Source: Thermus tengchongensis
Lineage (GTDB): Bacteria; Deinococcota; Deinococci; Deinococcales; Thermaceae
Assembly (NCBI RefSeq): GCF_021462405.1
Contig: NZ_JAKEDU010000004.1
Location: 62,001-126,000 of the forward strand
Direction of reading: 5' to 3'
Length of the DNA: 64,000 nucleotides
Shown here: positions 25,841 to 33,446 of the stretch, piece by piece
Numbering within the stretch: position 1 is the stretch's first letter
Layout of the letters: every line of letters starts with the position of its first letter
The notes under the pieces: model-generated
Told to the model about the DNA's origin: nothing
Databases searched by the model: none
Seen by the model: only the letters and a program-made list of their open reading frames with translations
Made by a program: the position numbers and the translations under genes

Positions 25841-26277
25841 CAGAAGTCCTCCAGGCTTTCCCGGGAGAAGACCCGCTTCCCCCGGACGGCGGCCCCGCCC
25901 TTGGGCCTCGCGGGCTCCCCCGTGGGGGGGAGGGGCAGGGAGGCCTTGCCCACGGCCACGTCCCGAAGGAAGGCCACGGCGTCCCGGTATCGGGTGAGGG
26001 CGGCCTCGTCGGCGGTGCCGGGCCGGATGCCCCGGCGGAGCATGAGGCGGTAGACGGCGATGTCCACCGCCTTGGCCTTCAGCACCTCGGGGAGGGAGGG
26101 GAGGGGGAGGGCGTAGCGCTGGGCGAGGTAGCTTTCCACCTCGGCCCAGGCCTCCCTCAGGGCGGCTTCGGCCCGGGCCTGGCCCTCGGGCGTGAGGACC
26201 CCCGCCCCCTCCTCGTCCACCAGGTAGAGGAGGACGTCTAGGGGGAGGGCTTGGCGGAGGTCCTCGAGGGTGATCAT
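25840..26277 (-). CDS. Mu gp36-like protein (DUF1320)
   Basis: A 145-residue helical protein (MITLEDLRQALPLDVLLYL...). The segment AEVESYLAQRYALPLP followed by KAKAVDIAVYRLMLRRG and RYRDAVAFLRDVAVGKASLPL is the pattern of DUF1320, a family near head-completion/adaptor proteins of Mu-like phages. It directly follows the capsid gene, as gp36 does in Mu. It overlaps the capsid gene by 4 bp. Confidence 0.85.
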   Translation of the reverse strand: MITLEDLRQALPLDVLLYLVDEEGAGVLTPEGQARAEAALREAWAEVESYLAQRYALPLPSLPEVLKAKAVDIAVYRLMLRRGIRPGTADEAALTRYRDAVAFLRDVAVGKASLPLPPTGEPARPKGGAAVRGKRVFSRESLEDF

Positions 26278-27188
26278 GCGCCGGTGCCGGTGCCGGTGGA
26301 GCCGTAGGCCAGCTGCCAGAAGAGATAGCCCGCCGCTTTACGCTCGTAGACCCCGTAGATGAAGACGTTGCGCTTGAAGACCTCGTCGGAGGTCTCGGGG
26401 TCGTCCTTCGCCACCCACTCGGGGCGGCTCCGCCGCTGGAGGACGAAGGGGCGGATGGCCTGGCTCCCGTCCACCAGGAACCAGTAGGTCTCGTACTCCT
26501 CCACCAGCCAGGGGCTGACCAGGATCTCGGCCTTCCCGTAGTCGGGGTTGGCCCCGCCCGAGGGCAGGGTGGGCACCCCCACGATCTCGTAGGCGGTGCT
26601 CTCCAGCCCGGGGCCCACCACCAGGTAGATGGGCTTTTGCAAGAAGAAGCCCAGGGGGTAGCCTCGGGCGTCGGTGAGCTGCCTCATCTGGCTCAGGGCC
26701 TGACGGAAGGCCTCCCGGGTCAGGGGAGCATTGCTCGCGTTCTGGAAGGTCCGCTTCCCCACCGTGTGGGGGCCGAAGAAGGGGCGGCCGTCGTAGCCCT
26801 TCTGCTGGAACCCCTTGCGCAGGAGGTCGGCGATGAGGAGGTCGTCGTGCTCGGCCCACCTCCGGGCGTACTGGAGGGCGGTGATGCGGATGAGGTCCAT
26901 CTGGTCGTCTTCCACGTCCGTGCGGGACACGGCGAAGGTGGCCTCCCAGTCGGCGTTGGTGATGGCGAAGGTCTCGGCGGTGAGGTTCTGGACCTGCCGC
27001 TCCCCCTCCCAGAGGCGCATGGTGGGCATGTTCTCCATCCAGGCGTAGTAGTTGGCCCGGCCGTTGGACTGGACCTCCAGGGCCAGCTTCGGCCAAAGGG
27101 GGGTGTACCCCTCCTTGGCCTCAAAGACCAGGGCCTTGAGGGTCCGGCTGAGGGCGCTCAGGTTCTCGCGGTTCAGGATCATTACCAC
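26274..27188 (-). CDS. Major capsid protein (Mu gpT-like)
   Basis: A 304-residue HK97-fold capsid protein. The segments NYYAWMENMPTMRLWEGERQ, FEATF-like DWEATFAVSRTDVEDDQMDL, LLRKGFQQKGYDGRPFFGPH and the C-terminal YETYWFLVDGSQAIRPFVLQ align in order with Mu gpT and its relatives. It forms the icosahedral head shell after maturation by the I protease encoded upstream. Two possible starts, ATG 27188 and ATG 27182, differ by two codons. Confidence 0.92.
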   Translation of the reverse strand: MVMILNRENLSALSRTLKALVFEAKEGYTPLWPKLALEVQSNGRANYYAWMENMPTMRLWEGERQVQNLTAETFAITNADWEATFAVSRTDVEDDQMDLIRITALQYARRWAEHDDLLIADLLRKGFQQKGYDGRPFFGPHTVGKRTFQNASNAPLTREAFRQALSQMRQLTDARGYPLGFFLQKPIYLVVGPGLESTAYEIVGVPTLPSGGANPDYGKAEILVSPWLVEEYETYWFLVDGSQAIRPFVLQRRSRPEWVAKDDPETSDEVFKRNVFIYGVYERKAAGYLFWQLAYGSTGTGTGA

Positions 27189-27568
27189 ACCTCCACCCAG
27201 ACGTAGTCCGGTTCCACCTTCAGGGCCCGGCCCGCCTTGGAGCGGCCCGTGCCCGTCTTGCCCACGGTGTTGGGCCCGGTGGCGTACACGTCCCGCCCGA
27301 GCTCCGTGGGCCCCACGGGGTCGGTGGGGTCGTTCCCGAAGCGGAACACTCCCCGGCGCACCAGGACCTTCTTCGCGCCGTCCGTCCCCCCGATGTTGTC
27401 CACCGTCTCCTGGGCCACGCCCAGGGCGATCTTCCCGGTGCCGGGGGCCGCCTCCTCGGCGTAGCCCCCGCTCACCATCACCAGGGCTCCCTGCCGGATG
27501 ACGGCGTTCGCCTTCACCGGGAGGGGGATGAGGTACTCGTCCGCCCAGCGCTCGGTGTCAAACATCAC
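27182..27568 (-). CDS. Putative capsid decoration/stabilising protein
   Basis: A 128-residue beta-rich protein (MMFDTERWADEYLIPLPVKA...) between the protease/scaffold and capsid genes. NAVIRQGALVMVSGGYAEEA and GKIALGVAQETVDNIGGTDG resemble DUF2190-type structural proteins, small beta-barrels that cap or cement phage heads. I infer a decoration role from fold pattern and position only. It overlaps the protease gene stop by 4 bp and the capsid start by 7 bp. Confidence 0.6.
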   Translation of the reverse strand: MMFDTERWADEYLIPLPVKANAVIRQGALVMVSGGYAEEAAPGTGKIALGVAQETVDNIGGTDGAKKVLVRRGVFRFGNDPTDPVGPTELGRDVYATGPNTVGKTGTGRSKAGRALKVEPDYVWVEVW

Positions 27569-28068
27569 TCACCTCCAAACCGCTTCAGGGCCTCCTCGGA
27601 AACCCTGAAGACCTGGGCGAGCCTGCGCAGAGGCTCGTCCTCCTCCAAGGCCTTCCGCTCCGCCTTGGGCAGCTCCACGGGCACCAGCCGGGGCATCCCC
27701 TCCAGGGCCTTGCGGGCGGCCTCGAGGTCGGCCCGGGCCTGGGCGAGCCAGAACTCCCGCTGGTGGGGGAGGATGCGCCCTTCCTCCAGGGCCTTACGCA
27801 CCAGGGCCTGGGCCTTCTCCTCCCGGGTCTGGACCTTGATGGCTTCCAGCTCCTTCCGGGTGCGCTCCAGCTCCTCCAGGGCGTCCTGCGCGGCCAGGAG
27901 GCGCAGGAGCTTGGCCTTGAGCTCCGTGGGGTCCTCGGCCCCGAGCCCCACCTCCAGGACCACCCGGCCCACGGCGGCCTCTCGCTTGAGGTCCTCCAGG
28001 GCCTGGAGGGCCGCCTCCTCGGTGGCCTCCGGGTCCAGTCCTAGGGCCTGCCTGAGCTTTTCCAGCAT
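27565..28068 (-). CDS. Internal in-frame scaffold protein (Mu gpZ-like)
   Basis: Within the protease gene, an ATG at 28068 (MLEKLRQALGLDPEA) is preceded by GGAGG at a 5-base distance on the minus strand, a better ribosome site than most here. Translation from it gives a 167-residue product consisting only of the coiled-coil scaffold half. In Mu and lambda-like phages the scaffold is made in the same way from an internal start within the protease gene. Inferred from the start signal and family precedent. Confidence 0.6.
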   Translation of the reverse strand: MLEKLRQALGLDPEATEEAALQALEDLKREAAVGRVVLEVGLGAEDPTELKAKLLRLLAAQDALEELERTRKELEAIKVQTREEKAQALVRKALEEGRILPHQREFWLAQARADLEAARKALEGMPRLVPVELPKAERKALEEDEPLRRLAQVFRVSEEALKRFGGE

Positions 28069-28578
28069 GTCCGCCTCCGCTTCTATGCGCTTTTGGAACC
28101 GGATGCCGGGGTTGTTGGTGAGGGCGAAGGAGTGGTAGCCCAGCACCCGGTGCCTGCCCATCTCGTCCGGGGTGGGGTCGTAGTAGAAGACCGGGGAGAC
28201 GTAGGCGTACTCCCCCCGGCTCACCCGCTCCCGCCCCGTCTCCGACCACTCCACCAGGCCGTAGACGAAGCCGTCCTCCCCCACCACCAGCCCGGTGATG
28301 AACCCCGCCGCGGGGGCCTCCTGGGCCTGGCCCTCCTCCACCCGCACCGTCTGGTGGTGGAAGTCCAGGACCCAGGGCACGCCCCGGGTCCTAAGGTCCT
28401 CCAGGGCCGCCTGGAGGCTCTCCTCGTCGTAGAGGAAGACCGTCCCGTTCCCCACGAACTCCCCGAAGGGATGGAGGGGGATGCGGTCAGGCGCCTCGGC
28501 CAAGGCGGCGCGCAGCGTGCCGGAAAAGGTCGGGGTGGAGGTATCGGTATTCTTGGGGAAGCCGGTCAAACTCGTCAT
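27565..28578 (-). CDS. Head maturation protease with C-terminal scaffold (Mu gpI/Z-like)
   Basis: A 337-residue protein. The N-terminal 165 residues are protease-like: VPWVLDFHHQTVRVEEG (the D-x-x-H-x-T region of Mu-type prohead proteases), AGFITGLVVGEDGFVYGLVE and YAYVSPVFYYDPT. The C-terminal half is a charged coiled-coil scaffold (LEKLRQALGLDPEATEEAAL, LDALEELERTRKELEAIKV). An internal ATG at 28068 probably makes free scaffold. The true N-terminus may lie downstream of 28578, because the annotated start overlaps a small upstream gene by 92 bp; a TTG at about 28503 is an alternative. Confidence 0.82.
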   Translation of the reverse strand: MTSLTGFPKNTDTSTPTFSGTLRAALAEAPDRIPLHPFGEFVGNGTVFLYDEESLQAALEDLRTRGVPWVLDFHHQTVRVEEGQAQEAPAAGFITGLVVGEDGFVYGLVEWSETGRERVSRGEYAYVSPVFYYDPTPDEMGRHRVLGYHSFALTNNPGIRFQKRIEAEADMLEKLRQALGLDPEATEEAALQALEDLKREAAVGRVVLEVGLGAEDPTELKAKLLRLLAAQDALEELERTRKELEAIKVQTREEKAQALVRKALEEGRILPHQREFWLAQARADLEAARKALEGMPRLVPVELPKAERKALEEDEPLRRLAQVFRVSEEALKRFGGE

Positions 28579-28732
28579 AGGGCCGCCTCAGCACCACCCC
28601 CCAGTAGGCGCGGTTCTCTGCCCTCGCGGTCTCCGGGGAGAGGGGCCAGCTAGGCCCCGGCCCCTTGAGGCTGAGCGCCCGCGCCCTTGCGAAAGGTGCC
28701 GTCCCGGTTGAAGAGCGCCACGATCTGGTCAA
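28487..28732 (-). CDS. Small phage protein overlapping protease start, unknown
   Basis: Up to 81 residues. The C-terminal half looks like real protein (AYWGVVLRRPYDEFDRLPQE, YLHPDLFRHAARRLG); the first 20 residues are doubtful because they overlap the end of the holin gene in another frame. No good start other than the ATG at 28732 is seen. It ends just before the likely true start of the protease. I do not recognise a family. Confidence 0.4.
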   Translation of the reverse strand: MTRSWRSSTGTAPFARARALSLKGPGPSWPLSPETARAENRAYWGVVLRRPYDEFDRLPQEYRYLHPDLFRHAARRLGRGA

Positions 28733-28919
28733 TGGCCCACCCCAGGATGGGGTCCGGGATCCAGGCGGGCCAGAAGCCGAGGATGGCGTTCACCACCTCC
28801 TTGACCCGCTTCATGGCCTCCTCCTTCTTCTGGAGGCCCGGGACCCCGTCCATGAGGTCCTCCACCACCAGGACCGCGAGCCCGAGGGCGAAGTAGGCGA
28901 TACGGATGACCTTGAGCAT
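28650..28919 (-). CDS. Putative holin (LLH/superfamily 6-like)
   Basis: An 89-residue protein. An N-terminal membrane segment (VIRIAYFALGLAVLVVEDLM) is followed by KKEEAMKRVKEVVN and the C-terminal ILGWAIDQIVALFNRDG. Order and spacing (membrane helix, VE near its end, KK repeats, final amphipathic helix ending in FN) resemble phage holins of the LLH/superfamily 6 type. It is the first gene after late promoter 1. The endolysin is in a different late operon (46238). Function inferred from topology and position. Confidence 0.6.
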   Translation of the reverse strand: MLKVIRIAYFALGLAVLVVEDLMDGVPGLQKKEEAMKRVKEVVNAILGFWPAWIPDPILGWAIDQIVALFNRDGTFRKGAGAQPQGAGA

Positions 28920-28923
28920 CCTT

Positions 28924-29011
28924 CCCTCCAAAAGGTTTTGCCCCCGGGCTTCCCCGGGGGCACGTTTCCCACCTTAGCCCCAGTTTAACCCAGGGGGTGG
29001 GGGGGTGTCAA
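28924..29011 (-). promoter_or_regulatory. Late promoter-leader element, copy 1 (leftward operon)
   Basis: On the minus strand: -35 TTGACA (29006-29011), an 18-bp C-rich spacer, -10 TAAACT (28982-28987), then CTAAGGTGGGAAAC and a strong hairpin GCCCCCGGG-CTT-CCCGGGGGC-type stem (28940-28961), then GGAGG in front of the holin gene. The 44 bases from GGGCTAAGG through the hairpin to AAA are identical to copy 3 (45982 onward). It drives the block from holin to tail chaperone. The hairpin is followed by only a short T run. Confidence 0.8.
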
Positions 29012-29013
29012 AC

Positions 29014-29661
29014 CTAGAGCCTGCTCCGCACCTCCACCACCCGGCCCACGATCTCCGCCACCTGGTCCAGGGGAATGACGGGAGGCCCGTTCTCCTCGGG
29101 GTTGGTGGAGTAGAGGGCCCCGTTCTTGAGGAGCTTCACCACGTACTCCCCGTTCTCCAGCCGGGCCACCACGATGGCCCCCGGGTGGCCCTTGTCCTCG
29201 GTGTTGACGATGACGATGTCCCCATCGCAGATGGGCCGCTTCCCGGCGCACATGGAGTTGCCCCGCACCTTGAAGGCCGCGAGGTGCCGGGCGTCCCCCT
29301 TGACCCGCACGGGGACGGTGCGCTCCTCAATCTCCTCCAGCTGGGAGGGGCCGCCGCCCACGTAGCCGAGGATGGGGATATGCCTTTCGCTCCGCCATTC
29401 GCTACCGGGGGCTTCCGGTTCTAGTCGGTAGAGGAGTTCGTGCGCGGGTACGTCTAGGGCTTTGGCTAGGGCCACCAAGGTATCTACGCTTGGTTTTACC
29501 CATGTTCCCGCTTTGGTTTGGCGCCCCCTCACGAGGTAGTACAGGGTTCCCCGGGAGATGCCGGTGCGCCGGGAGAACTCTTCCAGGCTGTCCACCCCCA
29601 TCTCCCGCATCTTCTGCAGGATGAGGTCGGTAAAGGGCCCGTTGAGCTTGGCGCTTGACAT
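29014..29661 (-). CDS. Phage repressor, XRE helix-turn-helix plus S24/LexA-type protease domain
   Basis: A 215-residue CI/LexA-like protein. N-terminal helix-turn-helix: SLEEFSRRTGISRGTLYYLV (about residues 25-44). C-terminal S24 domain with the catalytic Ser136 (VRGNSMCAGK) and Lys176 (YVVKLLKNG), spaced 40 residues as in LexA-type dyads. The linker around residues 97-103 (LGYVGGG) is the likely cleavage region, though it lacks a classical Ala-Gly. It should hold the prophage dormant and allow induction after DNA damage. Start ATG 29661 lies inside an operator arm behind GGAGGGTGCGACAT. Confidence 0.88.
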   Translation of the reverse strand: MSSAKLNGPFTDLILQKMREMGVDSLEEFSRRTGISRGTLYYLVRGRQTKAGTWVKPSVDTLVALAKALDVPAHELLYRLEPEAPGSEWRSERHIPILGYVGGGPSQLEEIEERTVPVRVKGDARHLAAFKVRGNSMCAGKRPICDGDIVIVNTEDKGHPGAIVVARLENGEYVVKLLKNGALYSTNPEENGPPVIPLDQVAEIVGRVVEVRSRL

Positions 29662-29707
29662 ATGTCGCACCCTCCTGATAGCATACCCTACAGGATGCGA
29701 CATATGT
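29655..29707. promoter_or_regulatory. Divergent early operator/promoter region
   Basis: Two 12-bp arms, ACATATGTCGCA (29658-29669) and TGCGACATATGT (29696-29707), form a perfect inverted repeat. Each arm contains the start codon of one divergent gene. A rightward early promoter overlaps the left arm: -35 TTGACA 29655-29660, 18-bp spacer, -10 TAGCAT 29679-29684. Binding to the left arm would block that -35 and also cover the repressor's own start. No strong leftward -35 is seen, as expected for a weakly autoregulated repressor promoter. Confidence 0.75.
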
Positions 29708-29985
29708 TGGCAACTAAGATTGACCCGGCCAAGCTCAAGGCCGCCATGAAACGCAAGGGATTGACTCCGAGAACCCTGGCCGAGCGCATGGGCTTAAATC
29801 CCTCCACAATCCGCTACTACCTCTCTGGAAAGCGCGGCAAAAGACCTTCTTACGCCACCCTTTTGGCGCTCGCAAATGCGCTGGGTTTGGAAAGCGTAGA
29901 GGAGATTTTGGCCTCTTCTTTGTCTTCTGATTTCACAAATGTAGGCAACAAGGAGGAAAGCGATGCCCTGGCTTCCCGTGGATGA
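29704..29985 (+). CDS. Ner/Cro-like helix-turn-helix regulator
   Basis: A 93-residue protein (MLATKIDPAKLKAAMKRKGL...) with an XRE helix-turn-helix: TPRTLAERMGLNPSTIRYYL. It faces the repressor gene across the operator and is followed by the transposase gene, with which it overlaps by 23 bp. In Mu the same slot holds Ner, which shuts down repressor and early transcription. Start ATG 29704 is about 13 nt from the predicted transcription start; the longer frame from 29662 would begin inside the promoter. Confidence 0.8.
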   Translation: MLATKIDPAKLKAAMKRKGLTPRTLAERMGLNPSTIRYYLSGKRGKRPSYATLLALANALGLESVEEILASSLSSDFTNVGNKEESDALASRG

Positions 29986-31894
29986 GGTGGCCGCCCTTTT
30001 AGGCATCGGAGAGCGCACGGCATGGCGGATTGTGGCCCGCCACCGCATCCCCACCCGAAAGGAGAAGCGCGGCCGCACCTACCGCACCCTGGTGGACGCC
30101 GACCTCCTGGCTCTGGCCCTGGGGCGGGAGGCCCCCCCTGAACCCCGGCCCGTGGAGGCCTCCTCCGCCTCCCAGCCCGCCCTCGAGGCCCACCTCCCCC
30201 GGATCGCCGCGGAGGCCCGGGACCTCCCCCGGGGGCTCAAGTGGGACCTCATCAAGGAGGAGGCGCAGCGGCTCGGCGTCACGCCCAACTACCTGGCCCG
30301 GCTCCTCCGCCGCTATGAAGCGGGGCAACTCCTATATGCACGGCGCCCTCGGCGGGACCGGGGAACTCACCGGGTGCCCGCGGAGCTGAGGAAGCTCGTG
30401 GTGGGCCTCAAGCTCGCCCATCCCCGGGCGAGCGCCCGGCGGATCCTGCGCATCGTGGAGGCCAACGACCCGGGCCTCCTCCTCTACCGGCCCTACTCCA
30501 CCGAAACCCTGTTCCGGCTTTCCGAGGCCACGGTGCGGCGCATCCTGCGGAAGGCGGAGGACAATCCCGCCTTCCGCTACGCCCTCCTCTCCGAGGAGGG
30601 GAGGCGGGAGTTCGCCCGCACCTGGGCGGGGCACGTCCTGGCCGAGTACCCCATGCAGATGGTCATGGTGGACATGACCAGGTGCGACACCTTCGTCTAC
30701 CTCCCCGAGGAGGACCGCATGGTCCGCCTCCGCATCCACGTGGCCCTGGACGTCTACTCGGGGGCGGTGCCCTCCCTCGTCTTCAGCCGGGAGGAGAGCC
30801 AGGTCCCCACGGACCAGCTCCTCATCCTCATGACCCAGGACAAGACGCCCCTCGTCCCTGACTGGGACGTCCGGGGCGTGCCCGAGCGCATCTACTGGGA
30901 CAACGGCAAGGTCTACCGCTCAGAGAAATCGGAGCACTGGGCCCGCACCCTGGGGATTGAGCTCGTCTACTCCCGGCCCCACGTCTCCCACACCCGGGGG
31001 AAGGTGGAGCGCTTCTTCGGGGCCTTCCACCAGACTTTTGAGGCCCTGCTCCCCGGCTACGCGGGCTCGGACGCCACGGAGCGGGACTCCTCCGAGCTCC
31101 GCCGCCTCCTCCAGAACACCCGGCGCTGGGTAGCGGAGGGGATGCCCCCCGAGCGGGACCCCTACCCCGACCGCCTCCTCCTGGAGGAGGAGTACAAGGG
31201 CCGCGCCCTCCAGTGGCTCCTCGGCACCTGGCACCGGGAGCCCCTGGAGGACGGGCTCACTCGCTTGGACCTCTTTCGGGCCTTCGTCCCCCGGCACCGC
31301 CTCGCGGAGTACCGCCTGGAAGACCTCTACCTGGCCGCGGCCTACCAGGTGGAGCGGGTGGTGCGGGGGAACGGCACCGTGCAGTACCGGGGGCGCACCT
31401 GGTACTTGGACCCCCGCCACGGGAGCCTCCTGCCCTGGCAGGGGCAGAAGGTGGTGGTCCTGGACGTGCAGGTCCTCCCGGGCCAGCCCCTCCGGGTGGC
31501 CCTCAAGAACCCGGACGGCACCCTCAAGGTCCTCGGGGAGCTCCTTCCCGAGCCCCTGCGGGCGGACAGCCTCGAGGCCCGCGCCAAGCGGGCGGCGGAC
31601 AAGGCGGCCATCCGCGCCCTGCAGGAGGAGGCGCGCCGCCTGGTGGAGGAGCTTTCCCCCGCCATGCGGCTGGAAGACATGCTGGAGCGCCTCTCCGGCC
31701 TCGCCCCCCTGCCCCGGCGGGAGCGCATCACCCTCCGGGCCCAGGAGCTTCCCGCCCCTTCCCCGGAGGAGATCGCCCGCGGGGCGGAGGAGCTCGCGGC
31801 GGAGCTGGAGGACGACCTGGTTCTGGACCCCATCGCCCTGGGGGAGCAGTGGCTAAAGGAGCGCGGCCTGCTGCCCCGGGGCGAGGAGGAATAG
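29963..31894 (+). CDS. MuA-like DDE transposase
   Basis: A 643-residue transposase. The N-terminus has a helix-turn-helix (VDEVAALLGIGERTAWRIVA) like the MuA end/enhancer-binding domains. The rve-type catalytic core holds Asp237 (MVMVDMTRCD), Asp313 (IYWDNGKVY) and Glu349 (GKVERFFGAFH); D-to-E spacing is 35 residues, the classical DD35E. A beta-barrel domain (about 455-520) and a C-terminal Glu-rich tail follow, the part that contacts MuB in Mu. It should cut at the TG/CA ends, join them to a 5-bp-staggered target and drive replicative transposition. Confidence 0.94.
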   Translation: MPWLPVDEVAALLGIGERTAWRIVARHRIPTRKEKRGRTYRTLVDADLLALALGREAPPEPRPVEASSASQPALEAHLPRIAAEARDLPRGLKWDLIKEEAQRLGVTPNYLARLLRRYEAGQLLYARRPRRDRGTHRVPAELRKLVVGLKLAHPRASARRILRIVEANDPGLLLYRPYSTETLFRLSEATVRRILRKAEDNPAFRYALLSEEGRREFARTWAGHVLAEYPMQMVMVDMTRCDTFVYLPEEDRMVRLRIHVALDVYSGAVPSLVFSREESQVPTDQLLILMTQDKTPLVPDWDVRGVPERIYWDNGKVYRSEKSEHWARTLGIELVYSRPHVSHTRGKVERFFGAFHQTFEALLPGYAGSDATERDSSELRRLLQNTRRWVAEGMPPERDPYPDRLLLEEEYKGRALQWLLGTWHREPLEDGLTRLDLFRAFVPRHRLAEYRLEDLYLAAAYQVERVVRGNGTVQYRGRTWYLDPRHGSLLPWQGQKVVVLDVQVLPGQPLRVALKNPDGTLKVLGELLPEPLRADSLEARAKRAADKAAIRALQEEARRLVEELSPAMRLEDMLERLSGLAPLPRRERITLRAQELPAPSPEEIARGAEELAAELEDDLVLDPIALGEQWLKERGLLPRGEEE

Positions 31895-31904
31895 GAGGTA
31901 GCGC

Positions 31905-32699
31905 ATGGGAAGGAAGGCGAACGGCGACCAGACCTTGGCCCTCATTGACGAGGCCCTGGGCATCGTCATGGGGGAGGCGGAGCTCTGGAAGGACCCCCGG
32001 GACGGGTTCATCCCCACGGAGGGGGCGAAGGCCCTCTTGGGGCACCTCCACCTGGTGGCCCAGGAGGGCTTCCCCCTGGCCCTGGTGGTGGGCCCGGCGG
32101 GGGTGGGGAAGACCCTCACCTGCCGCTACTGGGCCCGGGAGCACGAGGCCCCCTGGGTGCGGGCCCAGCCCAGCTACTCTCCGGCGGCCCTCCTGGAGGA
32201 TCTGGCGGTGGAGCTCCGCATCACCCGCACCAAGACGTTCCGCGTCCTCCTCAGCATGGTGCGGGACGCCCTCCTCATGAGCCCCAGGGTGATCTTCGTG
32301 GACGAGGCCCAGCTCCTGGACCGCCCAACCCTGGAGACGGTGAAGTACCTGGCGGACGAGACCGGGAGCTCCTTCGTCCTCATCACCTCGGAGGAGTTTG
32401 AGGGACAGATCCGGCGCCACCGGGACATTGAGAGCCGCATCGGCACCGTGGCCCGGATAGGCCCCATCTCCCTCCAGGAGACCCAGGCCATCTACAAGGA
32501 CTCCGGCTACTCCCCGGAGGTCCTGGCCGAGGTCCACACCCTCACCGGGGGGATCCTCCGGGACATCGTGCGGCTCATGCGGCAGATGGACCGGGTGGTG
32601 GAGTGGAGCGGCGAGCGGGGCCTCACCAAGGCCGCCTTCACCCCGGCCCACGTGCGCCGGGTGGCGAGCCGCCTGAACCTCGCGGGGGGTGCGCGGTGA
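31905..32699 (+). CDS. MuB-like AAA+ target-selection ATPase
   Basis: A 264-residue ATPase. Walker A: VVGPAGVGKTLTCRYWA (about residues 63-79); Walker B: VIFVDEAQLLDR (about 128-139); sensor-type LITSEEFEGQIRRHRDIESR follows. In Mu, MuB binds DNA, attracts the transposase to target DNA and protects MuB-coated DNA near the phage from insertion. Related ATPases (TnsC, IstB) read specific target sites, which matters here because the element sits in rnpB. It starts 10 bp after the transposase gene. Confidence 0.92.
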   Translation: MGRKANGDQTLALIDEALGIVMGEAELWKDPRDGFIPTEGAKALLGHLHLVAQEGFPLALVVGPAGVGKTLTCRYWAREHEAPWVRAQPSYSPAALLEDLAVELRITRTKTFRVLLSMVRDALLMSPRVIFVDEAQLLDRPTLETVKYLADETGSSFVLITSEEFEGQIRRHRDIESRIGTVARIGPISLQETQAIYKDSGYSPEVLAEVHTLTGGILRDIVRLMRQMDRVVEWSGERGLTKAAFTPAHVRRVASRLNLAGGAR

Positions 32700-33034
32700 A
32701 GCGCTACTTCTTTGACTTCGCAGGCCAGAAAATCCCCATCCGCCGGGATGAGGCCACGGAGTTTTACGAGGTGGACGAGGAGGGGAACATAAACCGCAAG
32801 CCCCTGGTGATGCTCCTTGGGGACGGTTCCTGGGTAGTGGAGGGCCGGGAGTTTTACCTCAACCGCTTGGGCAAGCGCATCCGCTACGAGGTCGTCCATG
32901 TGGAGTACGAGGTGGAGCTCCACCAGCCCAGGGGCCTGTACGGCCAGCTTAGGCGGCGTGCCTTGGTGAAGGCCGTTCCCGACTGGCAGGAGATTGATGT
33001 GGCCGTGAAGGAGGTCCTTCGTGAACAGGGTTGA
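32696..33034 (+). CDS. Early phage protein, unknown
   Basis: A 112-residue protein starting at a GTG that overlaps the MuB stop (GTGA). MKRYFFDFAGQKIPIRRDEA then WVVEGREFYLNRLGKRIRYE suggests a small beta-rich domain. No family recognised. Lying directly after MuB, it is in the position of Mu's early auxiliary genes. Confidence 0.65.
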   Translation: MKRYFFDFAGQKIPIRRDEATEFYEVDEEGNINRKPLVMLLGDGSWVVEGREFYLNRLGKRIRYEVVHVEYEVELHQPRGLYGQLRRRALVKAVPDWQEIDVAVKEVLREQG

Positions 33035-33446
33035 TTACACCCTCGAGGCCGCCCGCCTGGTCATGCGCATTCTGGAGCTCCCCGGGCTCATCGGGGAGGT
33101 GAAGCGGCAGATGACCGCGCTCCGGGCGGAGAGGCGGGAGCTGGAGCGGTGGATGGAGGCCCGGGAGGCCCAGGCCTACCTCGAGGCCCCCGGCAAGACG
33201 GAGCGGGAGCGCCAGGCCCGGGTAAAGGTGGCCCTTGCCCAGGACCCGGAGTGGCAGAAGGCGGAGAAGCGCCTGCAGCAGATCCTGGTCCAGCTGGACA
33301 AGCTCCAGGCGGAGCTGGAGGTTTTGGAGCACGAGCAAAAGGCGGTCTATGGGGCGCTGGTGGCCCGGCACGCGGAGGCCCTGGAGGCGGCCCTCGCCCA
33401 GGGCTTCTTCGGGGCCAAGCCTCCGGCGCCCCGGGGAGGGAACTGA
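33021..33446 (+). CDS. Early coiled-coil protein, unknown
   Basis: A 141-residue, strongly helical and charged protein (MNRVDYTLEAARLVMRILEL...). Two coiled-coil stretches, about residues 25-50 and 85-125 (AEKRLQQILVQLDKLQAELE), flank a loop with GKTERERQARVKVALAQDP. It resembles Mu Gam only in size, helicity and position; I do not assert that function. Overlaps its neighbours by 14 bp and 1 bp. Confidence 0.65.
   Translation: MNRVDYTLEAARLVMRILELPGLIGEVKRQMTALRAERRELERWMEAREAQAYLEAPGKTERERQARVKVALAQDPEWQKAEKRLQQILVQLDKLQAELEVLEHEQKAVYGALVARHAEALEAALAQGFFGAKPPAPRGGN

Noticed and set aside
28940-28961. Leader hairpins (also 37492-37515 and 46001-46022) as ordinary operon terminators
   Set aside because: Each lies downstream of a promoter and directly before the first gene of an operon, with only a short T run. 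A partial terminator role remains possible, but a simple end-of-operon terminator does not fit.
33021-33446. Firm assignment as Mu Gam host-nuclease inhibitor
   Set aside because: Only length, helicity and map position agree; I see no specific Gam motif.
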